The notes below the pieces were generated by a model. The model did not search any database. It was not told the origin of the DNA and saw only the letters and a list, made by a program, of their open reading frames with translations. This document shows positions 16,863-24,789 of a DNA stretch of 45,346 bases, piece by piece. Source of the stretch: MGIIb-P sp963934015. GTDB taxonomy: Archaea > Thermoplasmatota > Poseidoniia > Poseidoniales > Thalassarchaeaceae. The DNA is taken from positions 1-45,346 of the forward strand of contig CAWVWT010000016.1 of NCBI GenBank assembly GCA_963934015.1. Reading direction: 5' to 3'. Positions within the stretch are counted from its first letter, which is position 1, and every line of letters begins with the position of its first letter. The position numbers were made by a program, and so were the translations under genes.

Positions 16863-18305
16863 TCACTCAGATTCGCCTGTAACCACCCATGCATGGCTCG
16901 GAGTCGAATCAATCCAACTACGGCCTTCCCATTTCAACCGTCCAAGTCGATGCAGAACCCAACCGGTCATCCACAGTGAAGGCATACTCATGATGAGGGA
17001 TCGAGTAACCTTGTCCTCAATGCCATAATCAACGGAGATGTGGACTTCAACTACCCCTTCTGCACTATCGTTGAGGTGGACGACGGCCAAGTGCCAGTAT
17101 TTGTGCTGATTAATCAAAAAGGAATGGGTTTCACCCGGAGCGATTGAAACGGCTCGCGGCTCTAAATCCTCCCAGATAATACCACCTTCGTCCATATTGT
17201 TCGCAGCTTCATCTAATTCGACGATGATGACTTCAAGCGAGTAATCCGCATCTAAATTTGTTAGGATGAAGGTTGCTTCATCTCCATAATTCATCTCTTG
17301 AATAATATCGATATTTGTATCGCCAGGGCCGAGTCTCATCGACACACGGTCGTCCAAAGTCTCGGCTTGATAGGTCATGCTACCCATCATGGCCCCAATC
17401 ATGAGCAGAACGATGACACCTTCAACGACTGCATGGCGGCCGGCTTTGGCACGGGTGAAACCTTTGAATGTCGCCCCGAATCCATTGCGCAATCGCGGTT
17501 GTATATGGTGGATGAAAAGGGCGCCAATACCACCGATGAGCATACCCAATGGGATGTCGATTATCCAGTGAATTCCAAGGTATAGAATCGTGAAGGCAAA
17601 TAGGATGGTGTTCCAGAAGATAAACTGGTGATAGCGTCTGTGTTTCCACTCTTTGAGATTGATGCCATTTTCACGCATGTGTAACCAATTTAGCGCCAAC
17701 ATTCCAAATGGAATTGCAATATGCAGACTTGGAACACAATTGTCGAGTGGATCATGACTGGCATAGAAGACTGTATACCATGAATCCTGATACAATAATG
17801 CCTCCATTCCAGGGATGTATGCACTGGTTACTTCAACATTGAAGAATAGATAATAGGGAACTGCAAGCATGTAGATAAGCAGATAGTTCAGCGTCACCTT
17901 GTCCGCCAAATCCCGTTCGCCCGTGTATATGTAGTAAATTGTCGTGACATAAATCAAGAAGAGATAGATGAACAGATAGTGAAAATTGAGAAAATCAGTC
18001 AACACCGCATGTTGAAATGTATTTTGAATGGTTAGGACCAATTCTCCTTCAAATCCGTGGACCCAGTCAGTATAGTGGCCAGTGGTTGTTTTGATGGGTT
18101 CATTGAGTCCATCAGTTACCTTTTTCCAAATAAATATGGCCAGATATCCAAAAATATGGAAGTAATATCGTTTGTCACCAATTTCAGTAAAAATCTTATT
18201 CATTGGAACACAGGTGCTGCGTTGGTTGAAAGAGAATAACCAACATATGATTGGAGTGAGTACCAGAATCATTCCCATCATGATCCAATAGGGACTCATG
18301 TCCAC
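16863..18305 (-). CDS. PAP2-superfamily membrane phosphatase/phosphotransferase
   Basis: 480 residues from GTG 18305. The frame opens at 18329, but a perfect GGAGGTGA lies eight bases before the GTG, so the longer reading would place the ribosome-binding site inside the gene; ATG 18299 is also possible. The N-terminal two thirds has about eight membrane helices. PAP2 motifs: NCVPSLHIAIPFG (H195) and LYLGIHWIIDIPLG (H246, D250), as in Aur1/inositol-phosphotransferase-like members. The C-terminal 170 residues form a soluble beta-rich domain (SMRLGPGDTNIDI ... GVVEVHISVDYG). Acts on a lipid phosphate at the membrane; substrate unknown. Confidence 0.85.
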   Translation of the reverse strand: MDMSPYWIMMGMILVLTPIICWLFSFNQRSTCVPMNKIFTEIGDKRYYFHIFGYLAIFIWKKVTDGLNEPIKTTTGHYTDWVHGFEGELVLTIQNTFQHAVLTDFLNFHYLFIYLFLIYVTTIYYIYTGERDLADKVTLNYLLIYMLAVPYYLFFNVEVTSAYIPGMEALLYQDSWYTVFYASHDPLDNCVPSLHIAIPFGMLALNWLHMRENGINLKEWKHRRYHQFIFWNTILFAFTILYLGIHWIIDIPLGMLIGGIGALFIHHIQPRLRNGFGATFKGFTRAKAGRHAVVEGVIVLLMIGAMMGSMTYQAETLDDRVSMRLGPGDTNIDIIQEMNYGDEATFILTNLDADYSLEVIIVELDEAANNMDEGGIIWEDLEPRAVSIAPGETHSFLINQHKYWHLAVVHLNDSAEGVVEVHISVDYGIEDKVTRSLIMSMPSLWMTGWVLHRLGRLKWEGRSWIDSTPSHAWVVTGESE

Positions 18306-18366
18306 GGGCCGGTTCACCTCCTTCATCATCTATGCGGCCATATGGCATCCTAATCGTATCCTGAAG

Positions 18367-18439
18367 TGGACGCTGGGGGATTTGAACCCCCGGCCTCTTG
18401 AGTGCCACTCAAGCGATCTTCCAGCTGATCTAAGCGCCC
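18367..18439 (-). tRNA. tRNA-Ala (anticodon GGC)
   Basis: 73 bases on the minus strand. Acceptor GGGCGCT pairs with AGCGTCC and includes the G3-U70 wobble that identifies alanine tRNA. D-stem GATC/GATC; anticodon stem CTTGA/TCAAG with loop GTGGCAC; T-arm GGGGG-TTCAAAT-CCCCC; discriminator A. CCA is not encoded and there is no intron. Loop base 32 is G rather than the usual pyrimidine. Confidence 0.95.
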
Positions 18440-18488
18440 ATTTACATCCAAGTTAGCCTTGGTTGTAACCCGGCGACCGGCCCCGTTC

Positions 18489-18495
18489 ATTTAAG
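18489..18495 (+). promoter_or_regulatory. TATA box for the SprT-like gene
   Basis: ATTTAAG centred 28 bases before ATG 18520, the spacing expected when transcription starts at the start codon (leaderless mRNA). A partly paired stem (CCAAG-TTAGC-CTTGG) lies upstream, near the tRNA-Ala 5' end. Confidence 0.55.
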
Positions 18496-18519
18496 CCTCT
18501 CCAACCTGTCACGGTAGGC

Positions 18520-19098
18520 ATGGCGGGCAACGATTTCGGCGGTCGTCTCACCCGATACGTATCGGCAATCGCCAAGGCGAGAATAGCGCCCAGTGGGCCC
18601 CCTGAAATCCCGGATGGAATTCTTGAATCAATCGTCGAAAAGGTCACACCTCAAGAGGCCCCGTTCGTATCCCACCTCACGCGCGTGCGCGTGGAATGGC
18701 TCAACGGTGATGCAGATCGTCTTGGAAATACCTGTTTTGAAATGCCACCACACGAGGTTGAAGTTCGAAAGCGACAACGGATGTCACCTGGTCAGGTAAC
18801 TGTGAGTTTACACCCGATTCTAGCTGAAGATCGGAAACTGCTTGCGCATACATTGGTGCATGAATTACTCCATGCGGCTGGAATGACCGAACACGATGAA
18901 CGGCACGCTGAATTGGTTAATGAAATTGCACCGAGCCCGAAATTATCTGAAAGTTCGTTACTGCAAGACATTCGAAACCAAGCCCTGGCCCAGCAAGAGG
19001 TCAAAGATTGGAACTGCAGGCATTGTGGATTCGTTTGGGGTCGAACCACTGTAAAAGCACCTTCACGATGCCCAAAGTGCGTCCGTCCATTCAAGTGA
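18520..19098 (+). CDS. SprT-like zinc metalloprotease
   Basis: 192 residues. HELLHAAGMTEHDERH carries the HExxH zinc site (H114, E115, H118) and a likely third histidine at about 129. A C-terminal zinc ribbon (NCRHCGFVWGR ... RCPKCVRPFK) matches the layout of SprT/Spartan-type proteins. Eukaryotic Spartan degrades DNA-protein crosslinks; the bacterial and archaeal members are less defined, so a DNA-repair role is inference. No signal peptide, so cytosolic. It lies between two tRNA genes and is probably leaderless. Confidence 0.88.
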   Translation: MAGNDFGGRLTRYVSAIAKARIAPSGPPEIPDGILESIVEKVTPQEAPFVSHLTRVRVEWLNGDADRLGNTCFEMPPHEVEVRKRQRMSPGQVTVSLHPILAEDRKLLAHTLVHELLHAAGMTEHDERHAELVNEIAPSPKLSESSLLQDIRNQALAQQEVKDWNCRHCGFVWGRTTVKAPSRCPKCVRPFK

Positions 19099-19132
19099 AC
19101 TTCATGAAGGGCCGGCGACCACGCCATGTTAC

Positions 19133-19206
19133 GGGCGATTAGTGTAGCTTGGATATCACCTTGGATTTCTAATCCGAGAACACGGGTTCGAATCCTGTAT
19201 CGCCCA
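19133..19206 (+). tRNA. tRNA-Arg (anticodon TCT)
   Basis: 74 bases. Acceptor GGGCGAT/ATCGCCC, discriminator A, anticodon stem TTGGA/TCCGA with loop TTTCTAA, T-arm with GGTTCGAATCC. Reads AGA and AGG codons. No intron and no encoded CCA. It starts 34 bases after the SprT-like gene. Confidence 0.93.
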
Positions 19207-19236
19207 CATATCATCTCCTGAGTGACCCGATTTGCT

Positions 19237-19243
19237 CATATAC
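19237..19243 (+). promoter_or_regulatory. TATA box for rpl41e
   Basis: CATATAC centred 26 bases before ATG 19266, predicting a leaderless transcript. The palindrome GTTCGGCCGAAC (19252-19263) lies between this box and the start codon. Confidence 0.6.
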
Positions 19244-19265
19244 GGGGAGTAGTTCGGCCGAACCG

Positions 19266-19373
19266 ATGAAGCGGGGAAGTCGTGCCTGGAAGAAGGCCGG
19301 CAATCAGCGATGGAAGTGGCGTCGCAAGAAGCTACGTCGCCGTCGAGCTGCTCGTAAGTTGAACAAGCAGTGA
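19266..19373 (+). CDS. rpl41e: Ribosomal protein L41e
   Basis: A 35-codon gene encoding MKRGSRAWKK, a short linker, then WKWRRKKLRRRRAARKLNKQ. The Trp/Arg/Lys-rich single helix matches L41e (eL41), the small basic peptide at the ribosomal subunit interface. It is longer than the usual 25 residues because of about ten extra N-terminal residues; starts further downstream in the frame are not obvious. It has its own TATA box and a downstream hairpin, and sits between tRNA-Arg and tRNA-Trp. It is easily missed because of its size. Confidence 0.85.
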   Translation: MKRGSRAWKKAGNQRWKWRRKKLRRRRAARKLNKQ

Positions 19374-19388
19374 GAGGCGCATCGCCTC
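19374..19388 (+). terminator. Hairpin directly after rpl41e
   Basis: GAGGCG-CAT-CGCCTC, a perfect six-pair stem starting at the first base after the stop codon. No U-tract follows immediately, so it may stabilise or process the mRNA 3' end before tRNA-Trp rather than terminate by itself. Confidence 0.45.
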
Positions 19389-19433
19389 ACCGCGCGGTTG
19401 AAATATCGTTGCCGTCGGCCGTTGTTTACTCTT

Positions 19434-19506
19434 GGGGGTATAGTATAGCCTGGTAGTACTACCGGCTCCAGACCGGTGGAGGGGGGTTCGAATCCCTCTG
19501 CCCCCA
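19434..19506 (+). tRNA. tRNA-Trp (anticodon CCA), no intron
   Basis: 73 bases. Acceptor GGGGGTA/TGCCCCC with a T-G wobble, D-stem GTAT/GTAC, anticodon stem ACCGG/CCGGT with loop CTCCAGA, T-arm GGGGG-TTCGAAT-CCCTC, discriminator A. It lacks the intron found in many euryarchaeal tRNA-Trp genes, where it guides 2'-O-methylation. Confidence 0.93.
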
Positions 19507-19565
19507 CCTTTCTTTCAGGATAACCGTGCGTTGGATTGATGATGTGTGCCCGCGCACGCGCGCGC

Positions 19566-21767
19566 ATGGGACTGCAGCGTGAACCACTCGCAATACTGCT
19601 TGCGCTCTTACTCACTCTACCGATGATTGGCACTATCGCTCCACCCGTCGATGGTGGATTTGAAACTCTTGACGGTGCTCAATTGATTCACTCTGATTGG
19701 ACAATCGATATACCAGCACACCAACCTCTGGTTTGGAATACTGAACCTTGGTGGACTTGGACAAGCATGGACCAGGATCGAAATGGGATTCATGATAGTC
19801 TACAATCTGCCATTGGTACAGTTTGGTTGGGTCTATCTTACGACCATACGCCAACCATTGAAGATGAAAATCGACTGGTTGAATTGGGCTATACTCCCAA
19901 GATGGTGATTCCTGCAGTTGACGCCATTCTCATCGGGGCAGTTGACGCCGTAAATGTGACTCAACTATCTCAAATCGATGGAGTCGTTATGGTCGAAAGG
20001 TACGGCAGCGTCGTTTTCTATGGAGATATCCAAACATTGGCCGTCAAGGCACGAAACTCCACAGAATATCCAGAGAGTGCATGGCAATTGGGTGTTTCTG
20101 GAAAAGGTGTCAACATCGCTTTGACAGATACGGGTGTAGACAGCGAACATCCCGGTTTGGAAGGCAAACATGTCGCCGGTTATGATGCGGTTTGCTTTGT
20201 TCATAGTGACCCTGCTTGCTATCTTTCAGGAAGAGAAACCGATGGTTCCTACGACCCTGATGATGGAAATCAACACGGGACGGCTTGCATGGGAATGGCA
20301 GCTGCAACCGGTCTAGAAGCAGATGGGACGCAGTCAGAATTCTACGGAAGTGCCCCTAACGCCTCCTTGGTCGATGTTCGTATTGGGACGGATGTGGGTG
20401 CCGGTCCATTTGAAAATTATCTTATTGAACAGGAATTCTATGAATCTGCAATGAATGGCCTTCAATGGATTATCGACAACAAAGACACTGCTTGGCCAGG
20501 TGTCGATGATTCATTACATGGGATTGACATCATCTCCCTCTCTTGGGGTATTACCAGCCATGAAAGTGGAGGCAGTGATGGTGAAGACATGCACAGTCGA
20601 ATTCTTAACGAGGCCACAGAAGCTGGCGTTACAGTCTCAAATGCTGCAGGCAATGATGGTGAAGGCAACGATGGCCTATCTGGAATGAGCTCTTCTTCAC
20701 TTTCGATTACGGTTGGAGCTACTGATGATAAAAATACGGTCGATCGAGAAGATGACACCGTTGCAGGCTACTCTTCGCGCGGCCCTCGGCGGGACAATGG
20801 GGATGGCAATCCAATCAATGAGTTGATTCCAGAGGTCTCAGCCCCTGGTACAAACATCATTCAAGCCGAAGGATGCGTGACCAGCGGTGGTTGCAGTAAC
20901 ATCTTCAGTGACGCGAGTGACAATACCTACACAGGACGTGGTTCGGGAACATCCTACGCTACACCTTCAGTGACCGGTGTCATCGCTTTGGTGATTGAAG
21001 CGAATCCAGACCTTGACCCCATGGCCATCAAAGAAGTTCTCAAACAAACTGCAGAACGCCGTGGCCCGGCTTCAGCACCCACCGTCGATCCATACTGGAA
21101 TCGAGATTTTGGATACGGCATGGTCGATGCACGCGCTGCGGTCGAACTCGCTTTCCATCTCGCCGAGACAAATCAGAGTTCATCCATTGATTGGACAATC
21201 CAGAATCATTTGTTGAACGTCAGCGAAGAGGGGAGCGCCGTGATTATCACTGGCCATGCATGGACCCAATCCAACGTTATTGAGACGGTCGAGTATCGCA
21301 TTGGAGATGGTCCATGGAAACCGGTTACCTACGAAGTAAATCCTGAGGAATTGGGACCGCTGACTCCATTCAATTGGACGATTGGTCTCTCCCGCAATGA
21401 AATCGAAATTGGGGAACAAATGGTTGAGGTTCGGGCTGTACGCGCAGATGGCCAATCTCTACCAGTGCTGGTCGAAATCACCGGATTGGGGTCACAAACT
21501 GGTTCTGCAGGGTTTACAACCGTCATTGTAATCAGTGCATTCGCTGTATTGCTTCTAGCAGGTGTCCTTGTCTTCTTCATGCTACCCCGGAAAGGTGCGA
21601 GTATTGAAGGCGTAGAAGAGGAGATTGTAGAGGCGGAATTGTTTGAAGAGGAAAACCTGTTTTCCCTCACCGTTGCTGAACTCAAACAAAAGTTATCCGA
21701 GCAAGGGTTACCTGTTTCTGGTAACAAAGGGGAACTGATTGCTCGGTTGACCACTCAAACCGCTTAA
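19566..21767 (+). CDS. Membrane-anchored subtilisin-like protease with cytosolic SAP motif
   Basis: 733 residues from ATG 19566; in-frame ATGs at 19539 and 19542 are alternatives with an Arg-rich extension. A signal sequence (LAILLALLLTLPMIG) leads to a pro-region, then an S8 peptidase domain with D188 (ALTDTGVD), H237 (NQHGTACMG), oxyanion N363 (NAAGNDG) and S463 (GTSYATPS), all intact. A beta domain follows, one membrane helix at about 650-672, an acidic linker and a C-terminal SAP motif (LTVAELKQKLSEQGLPVSG..KGELIARL). So the protease is outside the cell and the SAP helix pair is inside. Unusual, because SAP motifs normally bind nucleic acid. Confidence 0.92.
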   Translation: MGLQREPLAILLALLLTLPMIGTIAPPVDGGFETLDGAQLIHSDWTIDIPAHQPLVWNTEPWWTWTSMDQDRNGIHDSLQSAIGTVWLGLSYDHTPTIEDENRLVELGYTPKMVIPAVDAILIGAVDAVNVTQLSQIDGVVMVERYGSVVFYGDIQTLAVKARNSTEYPESAWQLGVSGKGVNIALTDTGVDSEHPGLEGKHVAGYDAVCFVHSDPACYLSGRETDGSYDPDDGNQHGTACMGMAAATGLEADGTQSEFYGSAPNASLVDVRIGTDVGAGPFENYLIEQEFYESAMNGLQWIIDNKDTAWPGVDDSLHGIDIISLSWGITSHESGGSDGEDMHSRILNEATEAGVTVSNAAGNDGEGNDGLSGMSSSSLSITVGATDDKNTVDREDDTVAGYSSRGPRRDNGDGNPINELIPEVSAPGTNIIQAEGCVTSGGCSNIFSDASDNTYTGRGSGTSYATPSVTGVIALVIEANPDLDPMAIKEVLKQTAERRGPASAPTVDPYWNRDFGYGMVDARAAVELAFHLAETNQSSSIDWTIQNHLLNVSEEGSAVIITGHAWTQSNVIETVEYRIGDGPWKPVTYEVNPEELGPLTPFNWTIGLSRNEIEIGEQMVEVRAVRADGQSLPVLVEITGLGSQTGSAGFTTVIVISAFAVLLLAGVLVFFMLPRKGASIEGVEEEIVEAELFEEENLFSLTVAELKQKLSEQGLPVSGNKGELIARLTTQTA

Positions 21768-21769
21768 GG
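21763..21769 (+). promoter_or_regulatory. TATA box for the aminotransferase gene
   Basis: CTTAAGG, overlapping the stop codon of the protease gene and centred 27 bases before ATG 21793; it predicts a leaderless aminotransferase mRNA. Confidence 0.45.
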
Positions 21770-21792
21770 GCGAGAGGCTGTTCCGGCCGACC

Positions 21793-22944
21793 ATGGCCGG
21801 CTTTTCCGACCGCGTACTTGCGATTCAGCCGACTGGTGTGCGCAAGATGTTCGATATGGCTGGTGATGATGTCATATCTTTTGGATTGGGTGAACCGGAT
21901 TTTCAACCACCAGTGGTCGCCATCGATGCAATGTGCAAGGCCATGCGTGATGGTCACAACAAATACACGACCACCGCAGGCCTACCAGCTCTTCGCAATC
22001 GAGTTGCGGAAGATTGGTCCTCAGTCCAACCCGGGCTAGATGAGCGCAATGTTTGCATGACGATGAGCGGCACCAATGCGTTGCTCTGTTGCTCACTGGC
22101 TACCCTCAATCCTGGTGATAACATTTTGTTACCTGAACCTTATTTCCCACTCTACGCACCGGATGCGACACTCTGCGGCGCAGAATCTCGATTCTACCCC
22201 TGTTTGTTCGAGCATGAATTCGTCCCACAGATTTCAGATTTGGAAAAACTGGTTGATGAAAATACCAAGGTCATCCTCTACAATTTCCCCAGCAATCCGA
22301 CTGGAGCGACAATCGATATTGAACAACGCGATAAATTGTTGGATTTCGCACGCCGACATGACCTGTGGATTATCACCGATGAGGTATACGATCGAATCAT
22401 CTATGGTGCCGAACATGTCTCATTCTTAGGGACGGGGTACGATAAGATCCTCTTGGTCAATTCATTCTCTAAGACATTCGCTATGACCGGCTGGAGGATC
22501 GGCTATATTCTTTCGACCAATTTAGAGGCCATGCAGCAGTTGATCAAATTGCAGTATTATGTCACTGCCTGCAGCAATGATGCGATGCAGTATGCTGTGT
22601 TGGCTGCGTTTAACGAAGCCAACGACTACCCTGCTGAAATGACTCAAGAGTTCCAAACACGCCGCGACCTGATTTGCGCGCGTCTGAATGCAATGCCGGG
22701 CGTATCTTGCCATGTGCCCGAAGGAGCGTTTTACGTATTTCCAAAGGTTGAGATTCCCGGGATGAATTCTGAGGAAATCGCCATTGAGTTACTCAAGGGT
22801 GGGGTACTCTGTTCACCCGGTACTGCATTTGGTGAATCTGGTGAGGGTCACCTTCGCTTTGCCTACACGATTGGTCGAGAGGATATTTCCCGCGGAATGG
22901 ACAAGGTCGAGGCCGTTTTCAGTAAACTCCGAGATGAAAATTGA
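21793..22944 (+). CDS. Class I/II pyridoxal-phosphate aminotransferase
   Basis: 383 residues, usual length. Starts MAGFSDRVLAIQPTGVRKMF, then ISFGLGEPDF and the substrate-tunnel YTTTAGLPALR. PLP-binding residues: NFPSNPTGA (N-P-T motif), D196 in IITDEVYD, Schiff-base lysine K227 in NSFSKTFAMTGWRIGY, and the C-terminal LRFAYTI arginine for the substrate carboxylate. It belongs with archaeal aspartate/alanine-type aminotransferases; the amino-acid specificity cannot be assigned. Cytosolic. The next gene starts 10 bases later with a GAGGTG site, so they are probably co-transcribed. Confidence 0.93.
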   Translation: MAGFSDRVLAIQPTGVRKMFDMAGDDVISFGLGEPDFQPPVVAIDAMCKAMRDGHNKYTTTAGLPALRNRVAEDWSSVQPGLDERNVCMTMSGTNALLCCSLATLNPGDNILLPEPYFPLYAPDATLCGAESRFYPCLFEHEFVPQISDLEKLVDENTKVILYNFPSNPTGATIDIEQRDKLLDFARRHDLWIITDEVYDRIIYGAEHVSFLGTGYDKILLVNSFSKTFAMTGWRIGYILSTNLEAMQQLIKLQYYVTACSNDAMQYAVLAAFNEANDYPAEMTQEFQTRRDLICARLNAMPGVSCHVPEGAFYVFPKVEIPGMNSEEIAIELLKGGVLCSPGTAFGESGEGHLRFAYTIGREDISRGMDKVEAVFSKLRDEN

Positions 22945-22953
22945 GGTGCGGAA

Positions 22954-23583
22954 ATGTCGGTCAGTGCGGACTTGACCAGACTCACTTTAGGCTTATTATT
23001 AGGAATCATTTTACCACGAATCCCCCTCCTTTTCTTCACTCGTGTTCTGAATATGGAACGTGAATTGGTACCCCATCCTGATCCAATTCCCATTGGGGTG
23101 CCCTTGGTTCAGAGACTCTTGCTCATGCGCCGTGTTCATACGATGTGTTGGCTACTCGCCATCTTGCCATTAGGCATGGGCCTCTTGATTCTGAACTCAG
23201 CGCCAGAACCCTTTGCAGTTGGTTTGGTTGCAGGTGTTGCATGGTTCGCCCTATCTCGAATGGTCCCGATTCACATGGGGCGTGGTTTTGGAACAATACC
23301 CCTTTCACTCATTCAAGAAATCAATAATCTGCGCAAACCACAAACGGGCTGTTGTAATCAACAATCATTGCAATGGGAAGTTCGAGCCATCCGCTGCAAA
23401 AATTGCCGTGATGTAGGCTTGAATTTACCGCGGCCAGATTTGGGTCGAATTCGTTCCGATGGGCGATTAATGGGTACGCTTCGGGTCTTGCTAATGGATG
23501 GTCACTCAGCCTTTCCGCCAATCGATGATTCAGTCGTCGGGCAAGGTGTCGAGTTGCTCGGCAAGGTCGCTGAAGAGGAATGA
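22954..23583 (+). CDS. Unknown membrane protein with cytosolic cysteine motif
   Basis: 209 residues. Hydrophobic segments at about 8-30, 62-82 and 86-105; after them a soluble tail contains CC (about 134-135) and CKNC, which could bind a metal. No family recognised. The ATG is preceded by GAGGTG at good spacing and the gene follows the aminotransferase by 10 bases. Its last 54 bases overlap, tail to tail, the end of the minus-strand membrane protein gene; both readings end in acidic residues. Confidence 0.7.
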   Translation: MSVSADLTRLTLGLLLGIILPRIPLLFFTRVLNMERELVPHPDPIPIGVPLVQRLLLMRRVHTMCWLLAILPLGMGLLILNSAPEPFAVGLVAGVAWFALSRMVPIHMGRGFGTIPLSLIQEINNLRKPQTGCCNQQSLQWEVRAIRCKNCRDVGLNLPRPDLGRIRSDGRLMGTLRVLLMDGHSAFPPIDDSVVGQGVELLGKVAEEE

Positions 23584-24603
23584 TTCTTCTTCCTCAGAGT
23601 CAGCTTGAGCAACTTCATCCTCTTGATGCACATCAATTCCTGTACCTTCGGTGGTTTGGCCCGGGGCTGGTAATCCTACCACATCCTCACCTTTGTCCAA
23701 TGTTTCCCATTCTGCTTCGAGTCCAATGAACCACCGAGGAGGGTCTTGTTCCCCACCTCCGAGTACAGCCATCGTGGTGAAAATCGCCATCGGTAACAGG
23801 GAGAGGGCAACCAATAGATCGAGGAAACTAGATTCAGGAATCTCAACATGACCCGGGAGTACCGCTTCAAGGATCCCCCGCTCGATTTCGATATCTTCCC
23901 ACCGGCCGTAATCCAATCCCAACCCTTGGAAGGCTAAATCGACGATGAATCGTTCAATGAGCCACAGTAGCAGGACTGGGAACAACCAACCCAATTTGGT
24001 TCGGTCCACTAATATACGTCTCGCAATGGCGGCTACACCAACCACTTTGGATGCAATTTTTGGAAACAATCTGAGCCCGACCACGAGTCCTGCAAGATAT
24101 GCCAACAGGGCCAGTTCCAGTACTCTTCGTTCCTGTAACCATTCCCCTGGCACAAATCTTAGGACCAGAAGTGGTAACATGATGAGTACAATTTGAAGTG
24201 GTGCTGCAAGCAATTGCAAACCGCCATGTACTTCGAGTAGTGGTCGGCCATTCACCCGTACTTCTTGATGGACGATCCGTGTTACTTTACCGTAGGGTGA
24301 ATCAATCAGATTGATGCGGGCCCGATCAACCAAATCTGCATCTCTAAGCCTCCCAGTTAATCCAAAAACAGCCCTCCACCCACCTGCATCAGCTACTCGA
24401 TTTGGCATATATCCTCCAACAGCTAAACCGAGGATGAGGGAAATGACTCCGTACAAGGTTGCGGCACTGATAATCCATGGAAGTAGGTTAATCTGCAACG
24501 AAAACGTATAAGTTTCCCAATCCACTTTGACAATATACGTTACGGTAAATGCGATAATCGGTGCAACGAACACCTGTACGCCGACCACCATGGTCAGCCA
24601 CAT
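23530..24603 (-). CDS. Unknown polytopic membrane protein with acidic tail
   Basis: 357 residues from ATG 24603 (the frame is open to TTG 24636). About six hydrophobic segments, at roughly 5-25, 40-65, 135-150, 165-185, 220-240 and 265-285. A soluble loop with RLRDADLVDRARINLIDSPYGKVTRIVHQEV lies between the second and third. The last 70 residues are Asp/Glu-rich (DEVAQADSEEEESFLF). No family recognised; it may be a YIP1-like or other multi-helix membrane protein, but I cannot support that. It is divergent from the surface-protein gene and overlaps the plus-strand neighbour's 3' end by 54 bases. Confidence 0.65.
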   Translation of the reverse strand: MWLTMVVGVQVFVAPIIAFTVTYIVKVDWETYTFSLQINLLPWIISAATLYGVISLILGLAVGGYMPNRVADAGGWRAVFGLTGRLRDADLVDRARINLIDSPYGKVTRIVHQEVRVNGRPLLEVHGGLQLLAAPLQIVLIMLPLLVLRFVPGEWLQERRVLELALLAYLAGLVVGLRLFPKIASKVVGVAAIARRILVDRTKLGWLFPVLLLWLIERFIVDLAFQGLGLDYGRWEDIEIERGILEAVLPGHVEIPESSFLDLLVALSLLPMAIFTTMAVLGGGEQDPPRWFIGLEAEWETLDKGEDVVGLPAPGQTTEGTGIDVHQEDEVAQADSEEEESFLFSDLAEQLDTLPDD

Positions 24604-24723
24604 TCTCTCTATCAGCGTACTTTTTCCCAGTGACAACAGTTGCAGTTGGCACCGGTACGCATCAAGAGGGTGTCGGCTGAAAAGGTGGTGGTTGATATGA
24701 TTGCCAGCGTAGGCGAATCAAGC

Positions 24724-24777
24724 CGAGTCGAATCACCCTGTCGTAGACAGGGTTCAACCAACCTTAAGACCGACTCG
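24724..24777 (+). promoter_or_regulatory. Nested 5' leader hairpins, inner loop GTA
   Basis: Inner perfect stem ACCCTGTC / GACAGGGT (24735-24742, 24746-24753) around GTA. Outer arms CGAGTCG (24724-24730) and CGACTCG (24771-24777) are also perfectly complementary. A possible TATA element (TGATATG, 24693-24699) is centred about 28 bases before the outer arm, which predicts a structured mRNA 5' end. The structure ends 12 bases before ATG 24790. Confidence 0.55.
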
Positions 24778-24789
24778 CGATTGGCGAAG

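Noticed and set aside
19548..19568. Alternating CG run (CGCGCACGCGCGCGC) as a Z-DNA regulatory element
   Set aside because: Short, and explained by an Arg/Ala-coding or leader stretch before the protease start; nothing else supports it.
21783..21806. CCGGCC-GACCAT-GGCCGG inverted repeat with the aminotransferase ATG in its loop
   Set aside because: The TATA box 27 bases upstream predicts a leaderless mRNA starting at the ATG, so the 5' arm would not be in the transcript; GC-rich CCGG palindromes also arise easily by chance.
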